From an uncultured Bacteroidota bacterium (GTDB taxonomy: Bacteria; Bacteroidota; Bacteroidia; Chitinophagales; Chitinophagaceae): a DNA stretch of 64,000 nucleotides. The notes under the pieces are model-generated. The model did not search any database, was not told the DNA's origin, and was given only the letters and a program-made list of their open reading frames with translations. The stretch's first letter is position 1. Each line of letters opens with the position of its first letter. The position numbers and the translations under genes are program-made. The DNA is taken from assembly GCA_903835005.1 (NCBI GenBank), contig CAILLK010000028.1, positions 18,406 to 82,405 on the forward strand. Direction: 5' to 3'. Shown piece by piece: positions 35,194 through 44,443 of the stretch.

Positions 35194-35702
35194 TTGCCGG
35201 CATTTTTAAGTGAGTCAGCCACCCATTTATCACTGATCTGCTTAGAGAGGGTAGTGGCCCAGTCAATGATCATCTGCTTTTCATGGTCGGTAAGGGCTGC
35301 ATCTTTATGTATCCAGGTATAGCTATCCAGCGGCATACCACCTTCTTTTACCTCTCTGGCTATCTTTTTAAGCTTTTTAGCTTGCTTTGGCAGGGTGCGC
35401 TTACCATATTCAGAGAAGTTCAGTTCCTTTTTGCCTTCTGTGATATGGTCATTGAGCCACCAGGCTACGGGCTGTATATTATTGTACCAGGGGTAGCGGG
35501 TATTATTGCTGTGACAGTCGTAGCAGGCCTTAGCCAGAATCTGGTTCACACTGTCGGGTATCGGGTACATGCTGTTCATATCCAGCGGTGTTATCGCTGC
35601 ATTTACATTTTTCTCCGGACGGATAAACTGTATTACAGCGAGTATTACCAGCAGTGCAATCATCACCCTTTTAAGGATACCTTTTATTTTACCTTTTGTC
35701 AT
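35190..35702 (-). CDS. Haem-binding domain protein (CxxCH), membrane-anchored
   Basis: This 170-residue protein has an N-terminal membrane helix (VMIALLVILAVIQFI). Residues ~38-155 match the haem-binding domain found in Bacteroidota: the covalent-haem motif CYDCHSNNTRYPWYNNIQPV, WWLNDHITEGKKELNFSEY, and a C-terminal WIHKDAALTDHEKQMIIDW. It presumably carries one c-type haem in the periplasm. The ATG at 35702 (MTKGKIKG) is preferred; an ATG three codons upstream is possible. It ends in an ATGA overlap with the EGF-lipoprotein gene. Confidence 0.88.
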   Translation of the reverse strand: MTKGKIKGILKRVMIALLVILAVIQFIRPEKNVNAAITPLDMNSMYPIPDSVNQILAKACYDCHSNNTRYPWYNNIQPVAWWLNDHITEGKKELNFSEYGKRTLPKQAKKLKKIAREVKEGGMPLDSYTWIHKDAALTDHEKQMIIDWATTLSKQISDKWVADSLKNAGK

Positions 35703-35759
35703 AGGGCACAAATTAAATAATCTGGCTAAAAAATTATGTTATTTTATTGAGCCGGGCAA

Positions 35760-36491
35760 CTAATGAATATCGTAGAGGTATCTGACCTCGTTTATTTTTT
35801 TCTTTTTGCCACCTTTTTCAAATTCCTTAGCGCCGGTCTCTTTATTCATTAATTCCAGGGCTGGTATCATCCTTATCTCTCCCTTTCCTAGTCCGCACCT
35901 TATATAGTATACTTCCCCGTTTTTTACGTCCAGCTTCAGGTCAGTGCGTTTTCCGGTTTCGGCCCAAAGATTTATTGTGCCCTGCCTGTATATTTTTACG
36001 GAATCCCTAGATTTGCTTTTTATCCGGCAGATAACCGAATCGTTGTCCAGGTGCAGATTATAGCTTGCCTCCAGAGCCAGTGTGTCTGCCAGCCTGTAAA
36101 TGCACAGCAAGGCGTAGCCGGGGTTCTGTTTATCAGCGTTTATACTCTTTTCTGGTTGGGCAAGCTTATAACCGGGCATATCTTTCACAAAATAAACATC
36201 AGCCTCAATTTTGTAGCACTTACTGATAAATGCAGGTGCAACCAATTGGGTTATTTTTACGAGGTTACCACCCATTTTCCTGGCTTTTGCCTTAGCTGAC
36301 TGGATGAGTTCTACGTAATCACAATCGGTAGCTGTGGCGTTATTACCGGCTTTAATGGATCCCAGTTTTCTGGCATCGGCGGGTGCAGCCATTTTCACAG
36401 GCAGCACTATTATACTATCCGGTGCAGTCTGGCATAAGGCTGCAGAACCAGAAGACAGAAAAGCTAAAATAATCCACAACAGCAGTTTCAT
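35760..36491 (-). CDS. Secreted protein with a DUF2846-like C-terminal domain
   Basis: This 243-residue protein has a signal peptide (MKLLLWIILAFLSSGSAALC). The N-terminal half carries a conserved block IQSAKAKARKMGGNLVKITQ, seen in many Bacteroidota secreted proteins. Residues ~120-230 resemble DUF2846: ALLCIYRLADTLALEASYNLHLD, then TDLKLDVKNGEVYYIRCGL. The function is unknown. It lies 20 bases after the SPFH gene and 48 bases or more before the haem protein, so it is part of the 37414-to-34528 operon. Confidence 0.7.
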   Translation of the reverse strand: MKLLLWIILAFLSSGSAALCQTAPDSIIVLPVKMAAPADARKLGSIKAGNNATATDCDYVELIQSAKAKARKMGGNLVKITQLVAPAFISKCYKIEADVYFVKDMPGYKLAQPEKSINADKQNPGYALLCIYRLADTLALEASYNLHLDNDSVICRIKSKSRDSVKIYRQGTINLWAETGKRTDLKLDVKNGEVYYIRCGLGKGEIRMIPALELMNKETGAKEFEKGGKKKKINEVRYLYDIH

Positions 36492-36511
36492 GGCCCTTTT
36501 AATTCTGTATT

Positions 36512-37414
36512 TTATTTTGCATCCAGTATCATTGGCGTACTGCCCTTGCCCATGATGATCATTTTGGCATTGGTGGATGCGGCCAGTTCTTTCATGGTTT
36601 TGATTTGTTCATATTGCAACTGCTTATCGGTAAGGTTTTCGCTGATGATGCGCTGATAGTCGGCTATACCCTGTGCTTCCACTCTTTTGCGGTCGGCTTC
36701 CTGGCGCTCTTTCTGCAAAACAAACTGCATTTTCTGGGCTTCCTGCTCCGCGTTTATTTTCGATTCAATAGCATTTTTCACAGAAGTAGGCAGGGCAATA
36801 TTCCTGATAAGCAGGTTCTCCAGCAGCAGTCCGCGCTTTTTGAATTCAGCTTCAATAGATTTATAAATACGTGCCTGAAATTCATCCCGCTTGGTGGAGT
36901 AAAGAGAAACAGCATCGTAATAAACAGCATTGTCCCGTATAAGTGTCCGGGAGATAGGCCGCACTATTTTGTCTTTATAATCGAGGCCGGTTTCTTTAAA
37001 GAGATTGGGAGCATCATCGGGCACAACCCGGTAAAGTACGGTAAGGTCGATAGTTACCTCCAGTCCGTCGGCGCTCAGCACACGTATGGCATCATCGCCC
37101 AGCTTGTCGCCTTCGTTATGCACACCGCTCATGGTGTAGTTCTGGGTACGTGTTTCCACCATTTCCACATCTACCAGGGGATCAATCAGGTGTAATCCGC
37201 TGTTCAATATATCAGATTGCACATGGCCATATAGTTTCTGAACACCAATGTGCCCAGCATCGACCTGAATAACAGAAGCCATTAAAATGCCTACAAGCAT
37301 GAGTATAGCCCCGATACCCATAGCTGGTTTACCGAAAACCTGGATTTTGTCATTAACCTTTGAGAGTATACGTCCGGCTATCAGAATGATGATACCGATG
37401 ATAAAAAAGCCCAT
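36512..37414 (-). CDS. SPFH/prohibitin-family membrane protein
   Basis: This 300-residue protein has two hydrophobic N-terminal stretches (about 2-15 and 28-50). An SPFH domain follows (about 52-215): VDAGHIGVQKLYGHV, GLHLIDPLVDVEMVETRTQNY, SADGLEVTIDLTVLYRVV and LIRDNAV are typical. The C terminus is a coiled-coil (SKINAEQEAQKMQFVLQKERQEADRKRVEAQG). Prohibitin-like proteins form large rings that scaffold membranes and protect or regulate proteases such as FtsH. It is the first gene of a four-gene minus-strand operon and has a perfect -7 box. Confidence 0.93.
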   Translation of the reverse strand: MGFFIIGIIILIAGRILSKVNDKIQVFGKPAMGIGAILMLVGILMASVIQVDAGHIGVQKLYGHVQSDILNSGLHLIDPLVDVEMVETRTQNYTMSGVHNEGDKLGDDAIRVLSADGLEVTIDLTVLYRVVPDDAPNLFKETGLDYKDKIVRPISRTLIRDNAVYYDAVSLYSTKRDEFQARIYKSIEAEFKKRGLLLENLLIRNIALPTSVKNAIESKINAEQEAQKMQFVLQKERQEADRKRVEAQGIADYQRIISENLTDKQLQYEQIKTMKELAASTNAKMIIMGKGSTPMILDAK

Positions 37415-37431
37415 AATTTTGAATTGAAATG

Positions 37432-37439
37432 CAAAAGTA
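37432..37439 (-). promoter_or_regulatory. Promoter -7 box for the SPFH-led operon
   Basis: Minus strand TACTTTTG, exact TAnnTTTG, 17 bases upstream of the SPFH ATG. Confidence 0.6.
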
Positions 37440-37497
37440 GATGGATTATCTGGTAACTGTAAAAATGATTTCCTTAATTTTATAACCTATGAGCGGT

Positions 37498-38643
37498 ATG
37501 CAGAAAATTGCAGTTATTTTATTCTTTCCCTTATCCTGTTTTTTCGGGTTGCAGGCAGACGCACAGGTTGCAATTGATTCTGTCAATAACCAAAAGGTGT
37601 TTGATTCATTAACCAGTTGTGCCAATAAGGGTAATGTAGCCTGTAAAGTAGCACTGGGCCAGGCATATTCCCGCAGCAAGGATTATATGAATGCCATGAG
37701 CTGGTTTGTAGAAGCCGCCAATGAAAAGAACACAGATGCCGAATGCAATATCGGTGTGCTTTATGAGAGTGGCCTGGGGGTTCCCAAAGATATTGGTAAA
37801 GCTATTCTGTGGTTTACAAAAAGTGCCAATCATGGCAATATAGTTTGCCAGTGCCGGCTGGGCAATCTTTACGAAACCGAACTGGGCGAGCACCATGCTT
37901 ATACCGAGGCTTTGAAATGGTATAAGCGGGCATCCGACAGCGGCAATACGGGCGCTATGATCAGCGTAGCCAGAATGTATGAAGGAGGTATTGGGGTAAA
38001 CCAAGACTTTGATTTTGCAGCAGTTTATCTTAGGCGTGCCGCAGATCTTAAGGATGGCCTGGCCGAGGGCAGGCTGGGGTGGTATTATGAACATGGTTTA
38101 ATTTCTGTCCCCGATACTGTGGAAGCTGTAAAGTGGTATCGCCGGTCGGCCGAGCATGGCGATGGCGCCGGCGCCGATAATTTTGGCCGGATGTATTACT
38201 TTGGTTATGGTGGTTTGAAGGTGGACTATAATGAAGCTGTGAAATGGTTTATAAAGGCAAAGGATGAAGGTAACCCGCTTGCCTGTTATGTGCTGGGCCA
38301 GATTTATGAAGCCGGCGTGGGAGACATTAAGCAGGACAGCGCCGAGGCTTTCCATATGTTCAGCCTTGGCGCCGAAGGGGGGCATCCTGCCTCGGCCTGG
38401 AAAACCGGCATCTATTACGAACAAGGAAAAGTAGTACCCAAAAATGACAGCATTGCAGCTGCCTTCTACGATAAAGCACAGGCATTGGGCAACCTGCGTG
38501 CCAGAGGCAACCTGGGCATAATGCTGTGGGAGGGCAGGGGAGTTAAAAAAGACAAAGATAAAGGCAAGCTGTACCTGGGCCAGGCCGCCGCCGGTGGGCT
38601 TGATGAGTATAAAAAATACATGGACCGCAAAGGAATAAAGTAG
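37498..38643 (+). CDS. Secreted Sel1-repeat (TPR-like) protein
   Basis: This 381-residue protein has a signal peptide (MQKIAVILFFPLSCFFGLQADAQ). About nine Sel1-type repeats of ~36 residues follow, each with 'A...WF.KAA..GN..A...LG.MYE.G.GV..D...A'. Examples are WFVEAANEKNTDAECNIGVL, WYKRASDSGNTGAMISVA and WFIKAKDEGNPLACYVLG. Sel1 solenoids are protein-binding scaffolds; exported ones often take part in stress or envelope complexes. I use the ATG at 37498; an ATG at 37489 is also open. It is divergent from the SPFH operon. Confidence 0.9.
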   Translation: MQKIAVILFFPLSCFFGLQADAQVAIDSVNNQKVFDSLTSCANKGNVACKVALGQAYSRSKDYMNAMSWFVEAANEKNTDAECNIGVLYESGLGVPKDIGKAILWFTKSANHGNIVCQCRLGNLYETELGEHHAYTEALKWYKRASDSGNTGAMISVARMYEGGIGVNQDFDFAAVYLRRAADLKDGLAEGRLGWYYEHGLISVPDTVEAVKWYRRSAEHGDGAGADNFGRMYYFGYGGLKVDYNEAVKWFIKAKDEGNPLACYVLGQIYEAGVGDIKQDSAEAFHMFSLGAEGGHPASAWKTGIYYEQGKVVPKNDSIAAAFYDKAQALGNLRARGNLGIMLWEGRGVKKDKDKGKLYLGQAAAGGLDEYKKYMDRKGIK

Positions 38644-38701
38644 AATCGTGCACTTCTCCTGCCAAAACCAGTACTATGCATATTAAACCACCCGCCTATA
38701 G

Positions 38702-38709
38702 TACATTTG
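38702..38709 (+). promoter_or_regulatory. Promoter -7 box for the 38726 gene
   Basis: TACATTTG, exact TAnnTTTG, 16 bases before the ATG at 38726. Confidence 0.6.
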
Positions 38710-38725
38710 TCCTATAATTTTATAA

Positions 38726-39322
38726 ATGGAAATGACAGTTGCAGAAAAATCCGGATGTATTATTGCCATAGTGATTCAGTTGGGGGTGATCATCTATTTT
38801 GTAAGGCGCAGCAGGAAAATCAGAAATGAATCAGCAATTCCGGAGGCCGCCCCCGATACTTATGAAGGTATGAGAAGCCTGGCATTAAAAGTTACTGCTG
38901 ATCATCTCAAGCTGACCATACCTGCAAATACAACCCTTGTTTATGGGGTAATCATGGACTGGAACCTGAACGAATCAGTAATGACACTGGCGGCCTATAT
39001 TACCGGCGCTGCCAACCTCTACTTAAGTACCGGTGAGGGTTTCAGCGGCGGAGGCAAGCACCCATCTGTGGGCGAGGCAGCAGCGGCTTTTGTAGCAGGT
39101 GCGCAGGAATACCTGGGTCGGGCAATGCCTGTAACCACCACAGATTTGCCGCCCAAAGGCTGCATCCGTTTTTACCTCCTCACCAATAAAGGCCTTTTTG
39201 CCGCACAGGAGCCTATGGCTCATTTTGAAGATGCATCGTCGCCATGGCTGCGGCTTTTTGATTCTGGCAGTGAAGTGATTAAAGAGATACGCAGCAACAG
39301 GAATGTATTGATACCCGAATGA
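38726..39322 (+). CDS. Uncharacterised membrane-anchored protein
   Basis: This 198-residue protein has an N-terminal membrane helix (about 11-25, IIAIVIQLGVIIYFV) followed by a basic stop-transfer (RRSRKIR). The soluble part (50-198) contains LKVTADHLKLTIPANTTLVYG, AAYITGAANLYLSTGEGFSGG and CIRFYLLTNKGLFAAQE, which look like conserved blocks of a family I cannot name. It is co-transcribed with the GNAT gene 21 bases downstream. An ATG two codons later (38732) is an alternative start. Confidence 0.75.
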   Translation: MEMTVAEKSGCIIAIVIQLGVIIYFVRRSRKIRNESAIPEAAPDTYEGMRSLALKVTADHLKLTIPANTTLVYGVIMDWNLNESVMTLAAYITGAANLYLSTGEGFSGGGKHPSVGEAAAAFVAGAQEYLGRAMPVTTTDLPPKGCIRFYLLTNKGLFAAQEPMAHFEDASSPWLRLFDSGSEVIKEIRSNRNVLIPE

Positions 39323-39343
39323 CAGCAGATACCGCAACAGATT

Positions 39344-39841
39344 ATGATCAGGGATGCACAAACCGGAGACCTCGAAGCTATAACCACTATCTATAACCAG
39401 GCTATAGATGCCCGGTTTCAAACATGCTTTACCGAGCCACTGAAAAGCGAAGAAAGGCTCGGCTGGTTACAGCAGCACATGGCAGACGGCTACCCGGTAC
39501 TGGTATATGAGCTGGATAACCGGGTGGCTGGGTGGCTCAGCATCAGCCCCTACAGGCAGGGCCGCAATGCCTTGAAGTATGCTGTAGAAATCAGTTATTT
39601 TCTACACCACGACTATCAGCGAAAAGGAATTGGCACTATGCTCCTCAGTCATGCCATCAGCCGCTGCCGCGATCTGGGATACAAAACTCTGCTGGCTATA
39701 CTCCTCGACCGCAACACCGCCAGCATTAGGCTGCTTGAAAAAGCCGGCTTTGAGCGATGGGGATTCCTGCCCGGTATTGCGGAGTTCGATGGGGTAGCAT
39801 GCGGACAATATTATTACGGGCTTTTGGTAAATCAGGTATAA
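39344..39841 (+). CDS. GNAT-family N-acetyltransferase (phosphinothricin acetyltransferase-like)
   Basis: This 165-residue enzyme is a GCN5-related acetyltransferase of the Pat/MnaT type. MIRDAQTGDLEAITTIYNQAI opens the fold. The acetyl-CoA pyrophosphate loop QRKGIGTMLL is near residue 89, and NTASIRLLEKAGFERWG is the C-terminal motif B. Relatives acetylate the amine of phosphinothricin, methionine sulfone or sulfoximine, or other amino acids; the substrate is not readable. It is second in a two-gene operon. The four Cys residues have no clear role. Confidence 0.9.
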   Translation: MIRDAQTGDLEAITTIYNQAIDARFQTCFTEPLKSEERLGWLQQHMADGYPVLVYELDNRVAGWLSISPYRQGRNALKYAVEISYFLHHDYQRKGIGTMLLSHAISRCRDLGYKTLLAILLDRNTASIRLLEKAGFERWGFLPGIAEFDGVACGQYYYGLLVNQV

Positions 39842-39989
39842 GCTAAAGATTTAGTTTCCAGCTTCATTGCTGCTATTTAGCATTATTGCAGAACCTGCCC
39901 AAATGGATGTAATTGGCTCCTGAAGACTGGTAATGTGCGACTATGATCCTTGCCTTGCCGGATGGTTTGTGTTATGGATATTGGGTTAT

Positions 39990-40550
39990 TTAATCAATAA
40001 AGGTTTTTCTAAATTTATTATCTGAATCTGTTTTAATTACTTCATTCCATAACGATTCTAAACTAACATAACTGCCGGGGTATTTTATTCTCACATTTTT
40101 TATAGACTGCCTGATTTCATTATTGTCGCATACAATCAGAATCACATATCCGAAGCCGGTAGAGATTCTATCCAAAGTAATTACACCTACTTTACTGAAT
40201 ATGGCAAGGTCATTCAATACATTAATTAATTTTAGTTCTAAATAATTATCTGTAACCTTAATTTGGCCTTTTATTCTTTCTATGTCTTTTATCGAATTGT
40301 CTACCGTTAAAGTATTATTGATGCATGCATTAATCAGTTCGTCTGTATCCTTGTCATAAATCCTGTCTGCAATTTTCATATAAACATCAAATTCCGCAAT
40401 TTTATTCGAGCTGTCAATACTTACCTGTGTTTTCTTCAATGTTTTGTAGGCATAAATTAATGCTATTGCAGCAATTACCGAACCTACAAAAGTGCCAATG
40501 GAGCTCAATACATTCCATCCCGGCCAGTTAATGTCAATACATAAAGTCAT
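39990..40550 (-). CDS. Uncharacterised protein with one N-terminal membrane helix
   Basis: This 186-residue protein has one helix (about 15-35, SSIGTFVGSVIAAIALIYAY), then a short coiled segment (KTLKKTQVSIDSSNKIAEFDVY). The remainder is helical and charged, with DRIYDKDTDELINA and a late segment YPGSYVSLESLWNEVIK. This layout resembles DUF4760-type proteins, but I would not assert family membership. It is more AT-rich than its neighbours and has no operon partner. Confidence 0.65.
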   Translation of the reverse strand: MTLCIDINWPGWNVLSSIGTFVGSVIAAIALIYAYKTLKKTQVSIDSSNKIAEFDVYMKIADRIYDKDTDELINACINNTLTVDNSIKDIERIKGQIKVTDNYLELKLINVLNDLAIFSKVGVITLDRISTGFGYVILIVCDNNEIRQSIKNVRIKYPGSYVSLESLWNEVIKTDSDNKFRKTFID

Positions 40551-40655
40551 GATTTTTAATTTTTGTTTAAGTTAATTAATAAATTTACATTTGTATAATA
40601 AATAATGCCTGCCGGAGGTTTAATCCATTTAAAAAGGTATAATAAAAATGATACT

Positions 40656-42083
40656 CTATTCAGCAATAATTATTTTAGTATTCCATTGTCCTTCCTCTGT
40701 AGTTGCATTAATGAAATAGATTCCGCTTAATTTACCCATTTTTATGGTAGATGGCTTATTTGTTTCGGTTACTACTTTTTGAACTGTTTTTCCCAAAACA
40801 TCAGTAATGGTAACCTGCACTTCGCAGTTGGTTTTTGAAGTCAGGTTTACAGTAATTGTACCTGTATACGAAGGGTTAGGAAAAATAGTAAGTCGGGAAC
40901 TCCCGGTGCCGGAAATACCCCCCACAAATGTATGATCAACAGGCGGCTGCGGGCCTACACGCCTGATGACATCATTCAGCCGGTCGCAGATATACATCCG
41001 GTGATAGAGGTCGAAAGCAACTCCTTGTGGCAGATATAACTCAGCATTTATAGCCAGGCTGTCATCGCCACTGTATCCTCCGGTAGCTCCACCAGAACCA
41101 TACCCGAACCCATCGCCTGCAACAGTGGTAATAATACCGGTTACATGATTTACTTTGCGAACTACATTGTTATAGTAATCCGAGATATAAAGGTTGTTCG
41201 AATCATCAAAATTAACTCGGGTGGGGGAGTCAAGCAGTGCTGCAGTTGCAAGGCCGCCATCGCCGGTGTAGCCGGCAGTCGCAGAACCGGCATAAGTGCT
41301 GATAATTCCTGTCTTTGTCACTTTGCGTATAGCATTATTGTGCGAGTCGGCAATAAAAAGGTTGCCTGCGGTATCAACTGCAACCCCTATTGGCAGACTT
41401 AAATCGGCAGCGGTAGCTGGCCCTCCATCGCCACTATACCCGGCCGTAGCGTTACCACCGGCCACCGTAGTAATAGTACCAGAGGTATTAATTTTACGTA
41501 TGGCATTGTTATGGTCGTCTGCAATATAGATGTTGCCGGCTTTATCAATGGCAATGCCTACCGGGTTATTCAGTCTGGCATCAGTAGCTGCGCCTCCGTC
41601 ACCCAGGTAGCCTGCTACGCTGTGATTGCCGGCTATAGTACTGATAATACCCGATGGTGTTACCATGCGCACTACATGGTTGTAGCCATCGGCAAATATA
41701 ATATTGCCAGTGGCATCCACAGCAAGGCCAAAGGGCCCGTTTAGCTCAGCGCTGGTAGCAGGCCCGCCATCACCTGTAAATCCGCCGCCGCCGCCAGTAC
41801 TTCCTGCGCCATAGCCGTTACCAGCCACAGTAGTAATGATACCGAAAGTATCTACTTTCCTGATTACGTTATTGATAAAGTCAGTTATGTACAGGTTCCA
41901 TGAGGCATCAAATGCAATATCCGATGGACCACGCATATTTGCATCGGTAGCCGGTCCGCCATCTCCTGAATAACCTGGGGTAGCTCCAATTCCAGCAAAG
42001 GTGATAATGTATTGGCCCTTTGCGCCGGTTGCTGTGAACAATAAAAATGCAATAAATATTAATGAAATTAACGAATGTCTCAT
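40656..42083 (-). CDS. NHL-repeat secreted protein with T9SS type A sorting tail (paralogue of 30513)
   Basis: This 475-residue protein has a signal peptide (MRHSLISLIFIAFLLFTATGAKG-Q). Seven NHL-type blades follow, each like 'GYSGDGGPATAA.L..P.GIA.D..GNIYIAD..NN.IRKV...G.ITTVAG'. The tail (about 400-475) is a Por secretion domain: IFPNPSYTGTITVNL and GKLSGIYFINATTEEGQ. It is probably a surface propeller exported by the type IX system. It resembles the 30513 protein through repeat and tail, but lacks the NTASG partner gene. The blade repeats are so regular that copy-number change by recombination is plausible. A -7 box precedes it. Confidence 0.88.
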   Translation of the reverse strand: MRHSLISLIFIAFLLFTATGAKGQYIITFAGIGATPGYSGDGGPATDANMRGPSDIAFDASWNLYITDFINNVIRKVDTFGIITTVAGNGYGAGSTGGGGGFTGDGGPATSAELNGPFGLAVDATGNIIFADGYNHVVRMVTPSGIISTIAGNHSVAGYLGDGGAATDARLNNPVGIAIDKAGNIYIADDHNNAIRKINTSGTITTVAGGNATAGYSGDGGPATAADLSLPIGVAVDTAGNLFIADSHNNAIRKVTKTGIISTYAGSATAGYTGDGGLATAALLDSPTRVNFDDSNNLYISDYYNNVVRKVNHVTGIITTVAGDGFGYGSGGATGGYSGDDSLAINAELYLPQGVAFDLYHRMYICDRLNDVIRRVGPQPPVDHTFVGGISGTGSSRLTIFPNPSYTGTITVNLTSKTNCEVQVTITDVLGKTVQKVVTETNKPSTIKMGKLSGIYFINATTEEGQWNTKIIIAE

Positions 42084-42097
42084 GCCTGCTGTTTTTA

Positions 42098-42105
42098 CAA
42101 AAATA
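42098..42105 (-). promoter_or_regulatory. Promoter -7 box for the second NHL gene
   Basis: Minus strand TATTTTTG, exact TAnnTTTG, 14 bases before the ATG at 42083. Confidence 0.6.
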
Positions 42106-42168
42106 AAATTTATGCCGAAATATTTTATCCGAAATTTTGGGAATCTATCATTCGATGTTCGGGACAGG

Positions 42169-43164
42169 CTAATTCAGTCGTTGAATGTACCCATAATACC
42201 TTGGATCATTTTTGCCATCCGGCATTTCATTATATGCCCGGTAAAGCAGGGCCCGGTTGTATTTGTCAATACCGGTAAATAAGGAGCCGACTATTTTCTG
42301 CATTTCATTGTTCTCTTTTTTCAGTTCCACTGTGTCCGAAACCTTAACAGTTGTTATATACATTATCATAGGCGCGAAATGATGATCCACTACTTCATAA
42401 TGAATATTGAATATAGATGGCTTGCTCGCCAGCTGTGATACACTTACCGGAAAAGTATACCTGGCTTTGGTTTTAGCCAAAAGAGAATCACTGTATTGCC
42501 TCATCTCCGCAGCTTTATCAAAAGTGAAAATACCGCCTCCGGGATTCATGCAATGATCTGATAAAGTCTGGATATTGTAGGCATCCATAAGGTCTCCGCA
42601 GGTTTCCAACTTTTGAGAATACTTGTAAGCCGCTATTGCATCCATACGGTTAAGGCTATAATCTTCACCCATTAAATTCAAAATCTTCCATTTCCCGTTA
42701 TCTTTAACATAAATAAGTGTAATCATTACTTCATTCAGAGAATCGCCGGATGTTACCATTGAAGCAAATATCTCTTTATCAGGCACGAGGAATTTTAAGT
42801 GATATGCATTGTCTCCCTTTCCTGAAGAAATAAGGATTGTATCTTTCGGGTCCTGTCGCTTAATATAAAAATCATCAAATTTTTTATAAGCGCGTCCTCT
42901 TACTACCTTCTGTATTTGGGGTAAAAACTTTTGTTCAAATGCCGGCTGAATTCTGGATTTCAGACTATCAGAAAATAACTGGCTGAGCATTTCATAGTTG
43001 TCTTCTCTAAGATATTCATATACCTGGAGGTTCATCTTTTCCATAGATGCCCTGAGAGCGGGTTCTATCTTTTCATTTTTAAAAACTCCCGCGCCAGATA
43101 TGCCCCTGGTACACGAAAAGAACATGACGCACATAAACACCAAAACCGGGAAATTTAATTTCAT
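42169..43164 (-). CDS. Uncharacterised lipoprotein
   Basis: This 331-residue protein has a lipoprotein signal ending MFFSC (Cys 18). The N-terminal half of the mature protein is helical (ALRASMEKMNLQVYEYLRED). Then comes a beta-rich region with 'VMITLIYVKDNGKWKILNL', like the C-terminal strand pair of NTF2/DUF3887-type domains. I do not recognise the rest. It is transcribed with, but 91 bases from, the saccharopine dehydrogenase-like gene. Confidence 0.75.
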   Translation of the reverse strand: MKLNFPVLVFMCVMFFSCTRGISGAGVFKNEKIEPALRASMEKMNLQVYEYLREDNYEMLSQLFSDSLKSRIQPAFEQKFLPQIQKVVRGRAYKKFDDFYIKRQDPKDTILISSGKGDNAYHLKFLVPDKEIFASMVTSGDSLNEVMITLIYVKDNGKWKILNLMGEDYSLNRMDAIAAYKYSQKLETCGDLMDAYNIQTLSDHCMNPGGGIFTFDKAAEMRQYSDSLLAKTKARYTFPVSVSQLASKPSIFNIHYEVVDHHFAPMIMYITTVKVSDTVELKKENNEMQKIVGSLFTGIDKYNRALLYRAYNEMPDGKNDPRYYGYIQRLN

Positions 43165-43255
43165 TGCTGAATAATTTATGTGGTAAGGTAGAATTAATAA
43201 ATTATACCAGCATTTTTATTTAGTCATACCACATTTTAAGCCAGAAATAACGAGT

Positions 43256-44377
43256 TTAGCTTACCCTGTATAGCACACCTCTTTCCTTCAGATAATTCAT
43301 TACAAACTCAAAACAAGCCTCATCCTTGCTAACCAGTTCCGGCGGGAAAACACCCTTTTCTGTAAATAGTTTATTCATGATCAGGTGGAGGGTGGCATTG
43401 CAGGTATAGCCAGTGGTGCGACTCATAGATGAGGTCTGAGTTGTGGCATCATACTCATCAAATAAGGTATAGGTTATAGATTTGGGCAAACCATTCTGCT
43501 GTCCGCTCACTATAATTTTCATCAGCGTAAACTCCGCCTCATCAGCGTCCAGTTTCCATTGGTTTTTTAGTACTGCTGATGTGAAATCTAAAGGCGAGAT
43601 ATTGTAGCCATTCACATTGATCTTATTTTCATCAAAAAAACCACCTTTCATCATAGCCTTAATAAGGTCTATATGGCCGGGATAGCGAAGGGTTTTCTCC
43701 TTCATATCCGGAATATGGCTCATAGTATACAGTATAGACCGCAGCCCGTCGGTATTAAATGATTCAAGAGTGCCGACTTCTTCAAAGTCTATCAGTTCCG
43801 GTTCACTCAGTGCGGGCCTGGTTACAATACGCCCGTTTTCCATAAGCCTTGCCGGTCGGGTATATTCTTCTATCACATCAACAGGGGAGAAAGGCGCTTT
43901 GTATTCAAAAGGTTTTATGCGCTGTTTTGGCAAACCGCCCACCATGCATTCAAATGAGGTTACTTCCATTTGTGTATTAAGGTACCCCAATACGTAATTG
44001 CTCATGCCGGGTGCCACTCCGCAATCTACTATTGCGGTAACATTATTTTCCTTAGCCAGAGCATCCAGATCCCTTGCATCCTCCGGAAAGAAAGAGATAT
44101 CTGCTACATCCTTTTGTGCTCTGATTACCGCTTCCAGCGCCCTATAACCCATACAGCCCGGCACCGCAAGTACCACAAAATCGAAGCCCGATAATAGTTC
44201 GGAATAATTATAATATTCACACAGATCGGCCTGAACGGTTTTTAGTTCTGGTTCTTTCGAGGTTAGTATTGCCAATGAATCACAACAGATGTCAAAGGAG
44301 GTAACATCATATTGTTTGCAGAGGTCAATTGCCATAGTGCGGCCGACCATACCTGCACCGAGTACTGCGATTTTCAT
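43256..44377 (-). CDS. Saccharopine dehydrogenase-family NAD(P)-binding oxidoreductase
   Basis: This 373-residue enzyme has an N-terminal Rossmann loop, GAGMVGR at residues 7-13. DFVVLAVPGCMGYRALEAVIRA is the family second block. The middle segment DCGVAPGMSNYVLGYL (about 118-133) and EYKAPFSPVDVIEEYTRPARL identify the saccharopine dehydrogenase/lysine 6-dehydrogenase group. It could act in lysine catabolism or in amino-acid-linked amine metabolism; the exact substrate is not readable. No other lysine-pathway gene lies near. No exact -7 box found. Confidence 0.85.
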   Translation of the reverse strand: MKIAVLGAGMVGRTMAIDLCKQYDVTSFDICCDSLAILTSKEPELKTVQADLCEYYNYSELLSGFDFVVLAVPGCMGYRALEAVIRAQKDVADISFFPEDARDLDALAKENNVTAIVDCGVAPGMSNYVLGYLNTQMEVTSFECMVGGLPKQRIKPFEYKAPFSPVDVIEEYTRPARLMENGRIVTRPALSEPELIDFEEVGTLESFNTDGLRSILYTMSHIPDMKEKTLRYPGHIDLIKAMMKGGFFDENKINVNGYNISPLDFTSAVLKNQWKLDADEAEFTLMKIIVSGQQNGLPKSITYTLFDEYDATTQTSSMSRTTGYTCNATLHLIMNKLFTEKGVFPPELVSKDEACFEFVMNYLKERGVLYRVS

Positions 44378-44443
44378 TATTGGTTATTTTGGATGTAAGG
44401 TACTAAGCAATGGTTAAAAAAGATTGTTTGCATAATTGCAAAT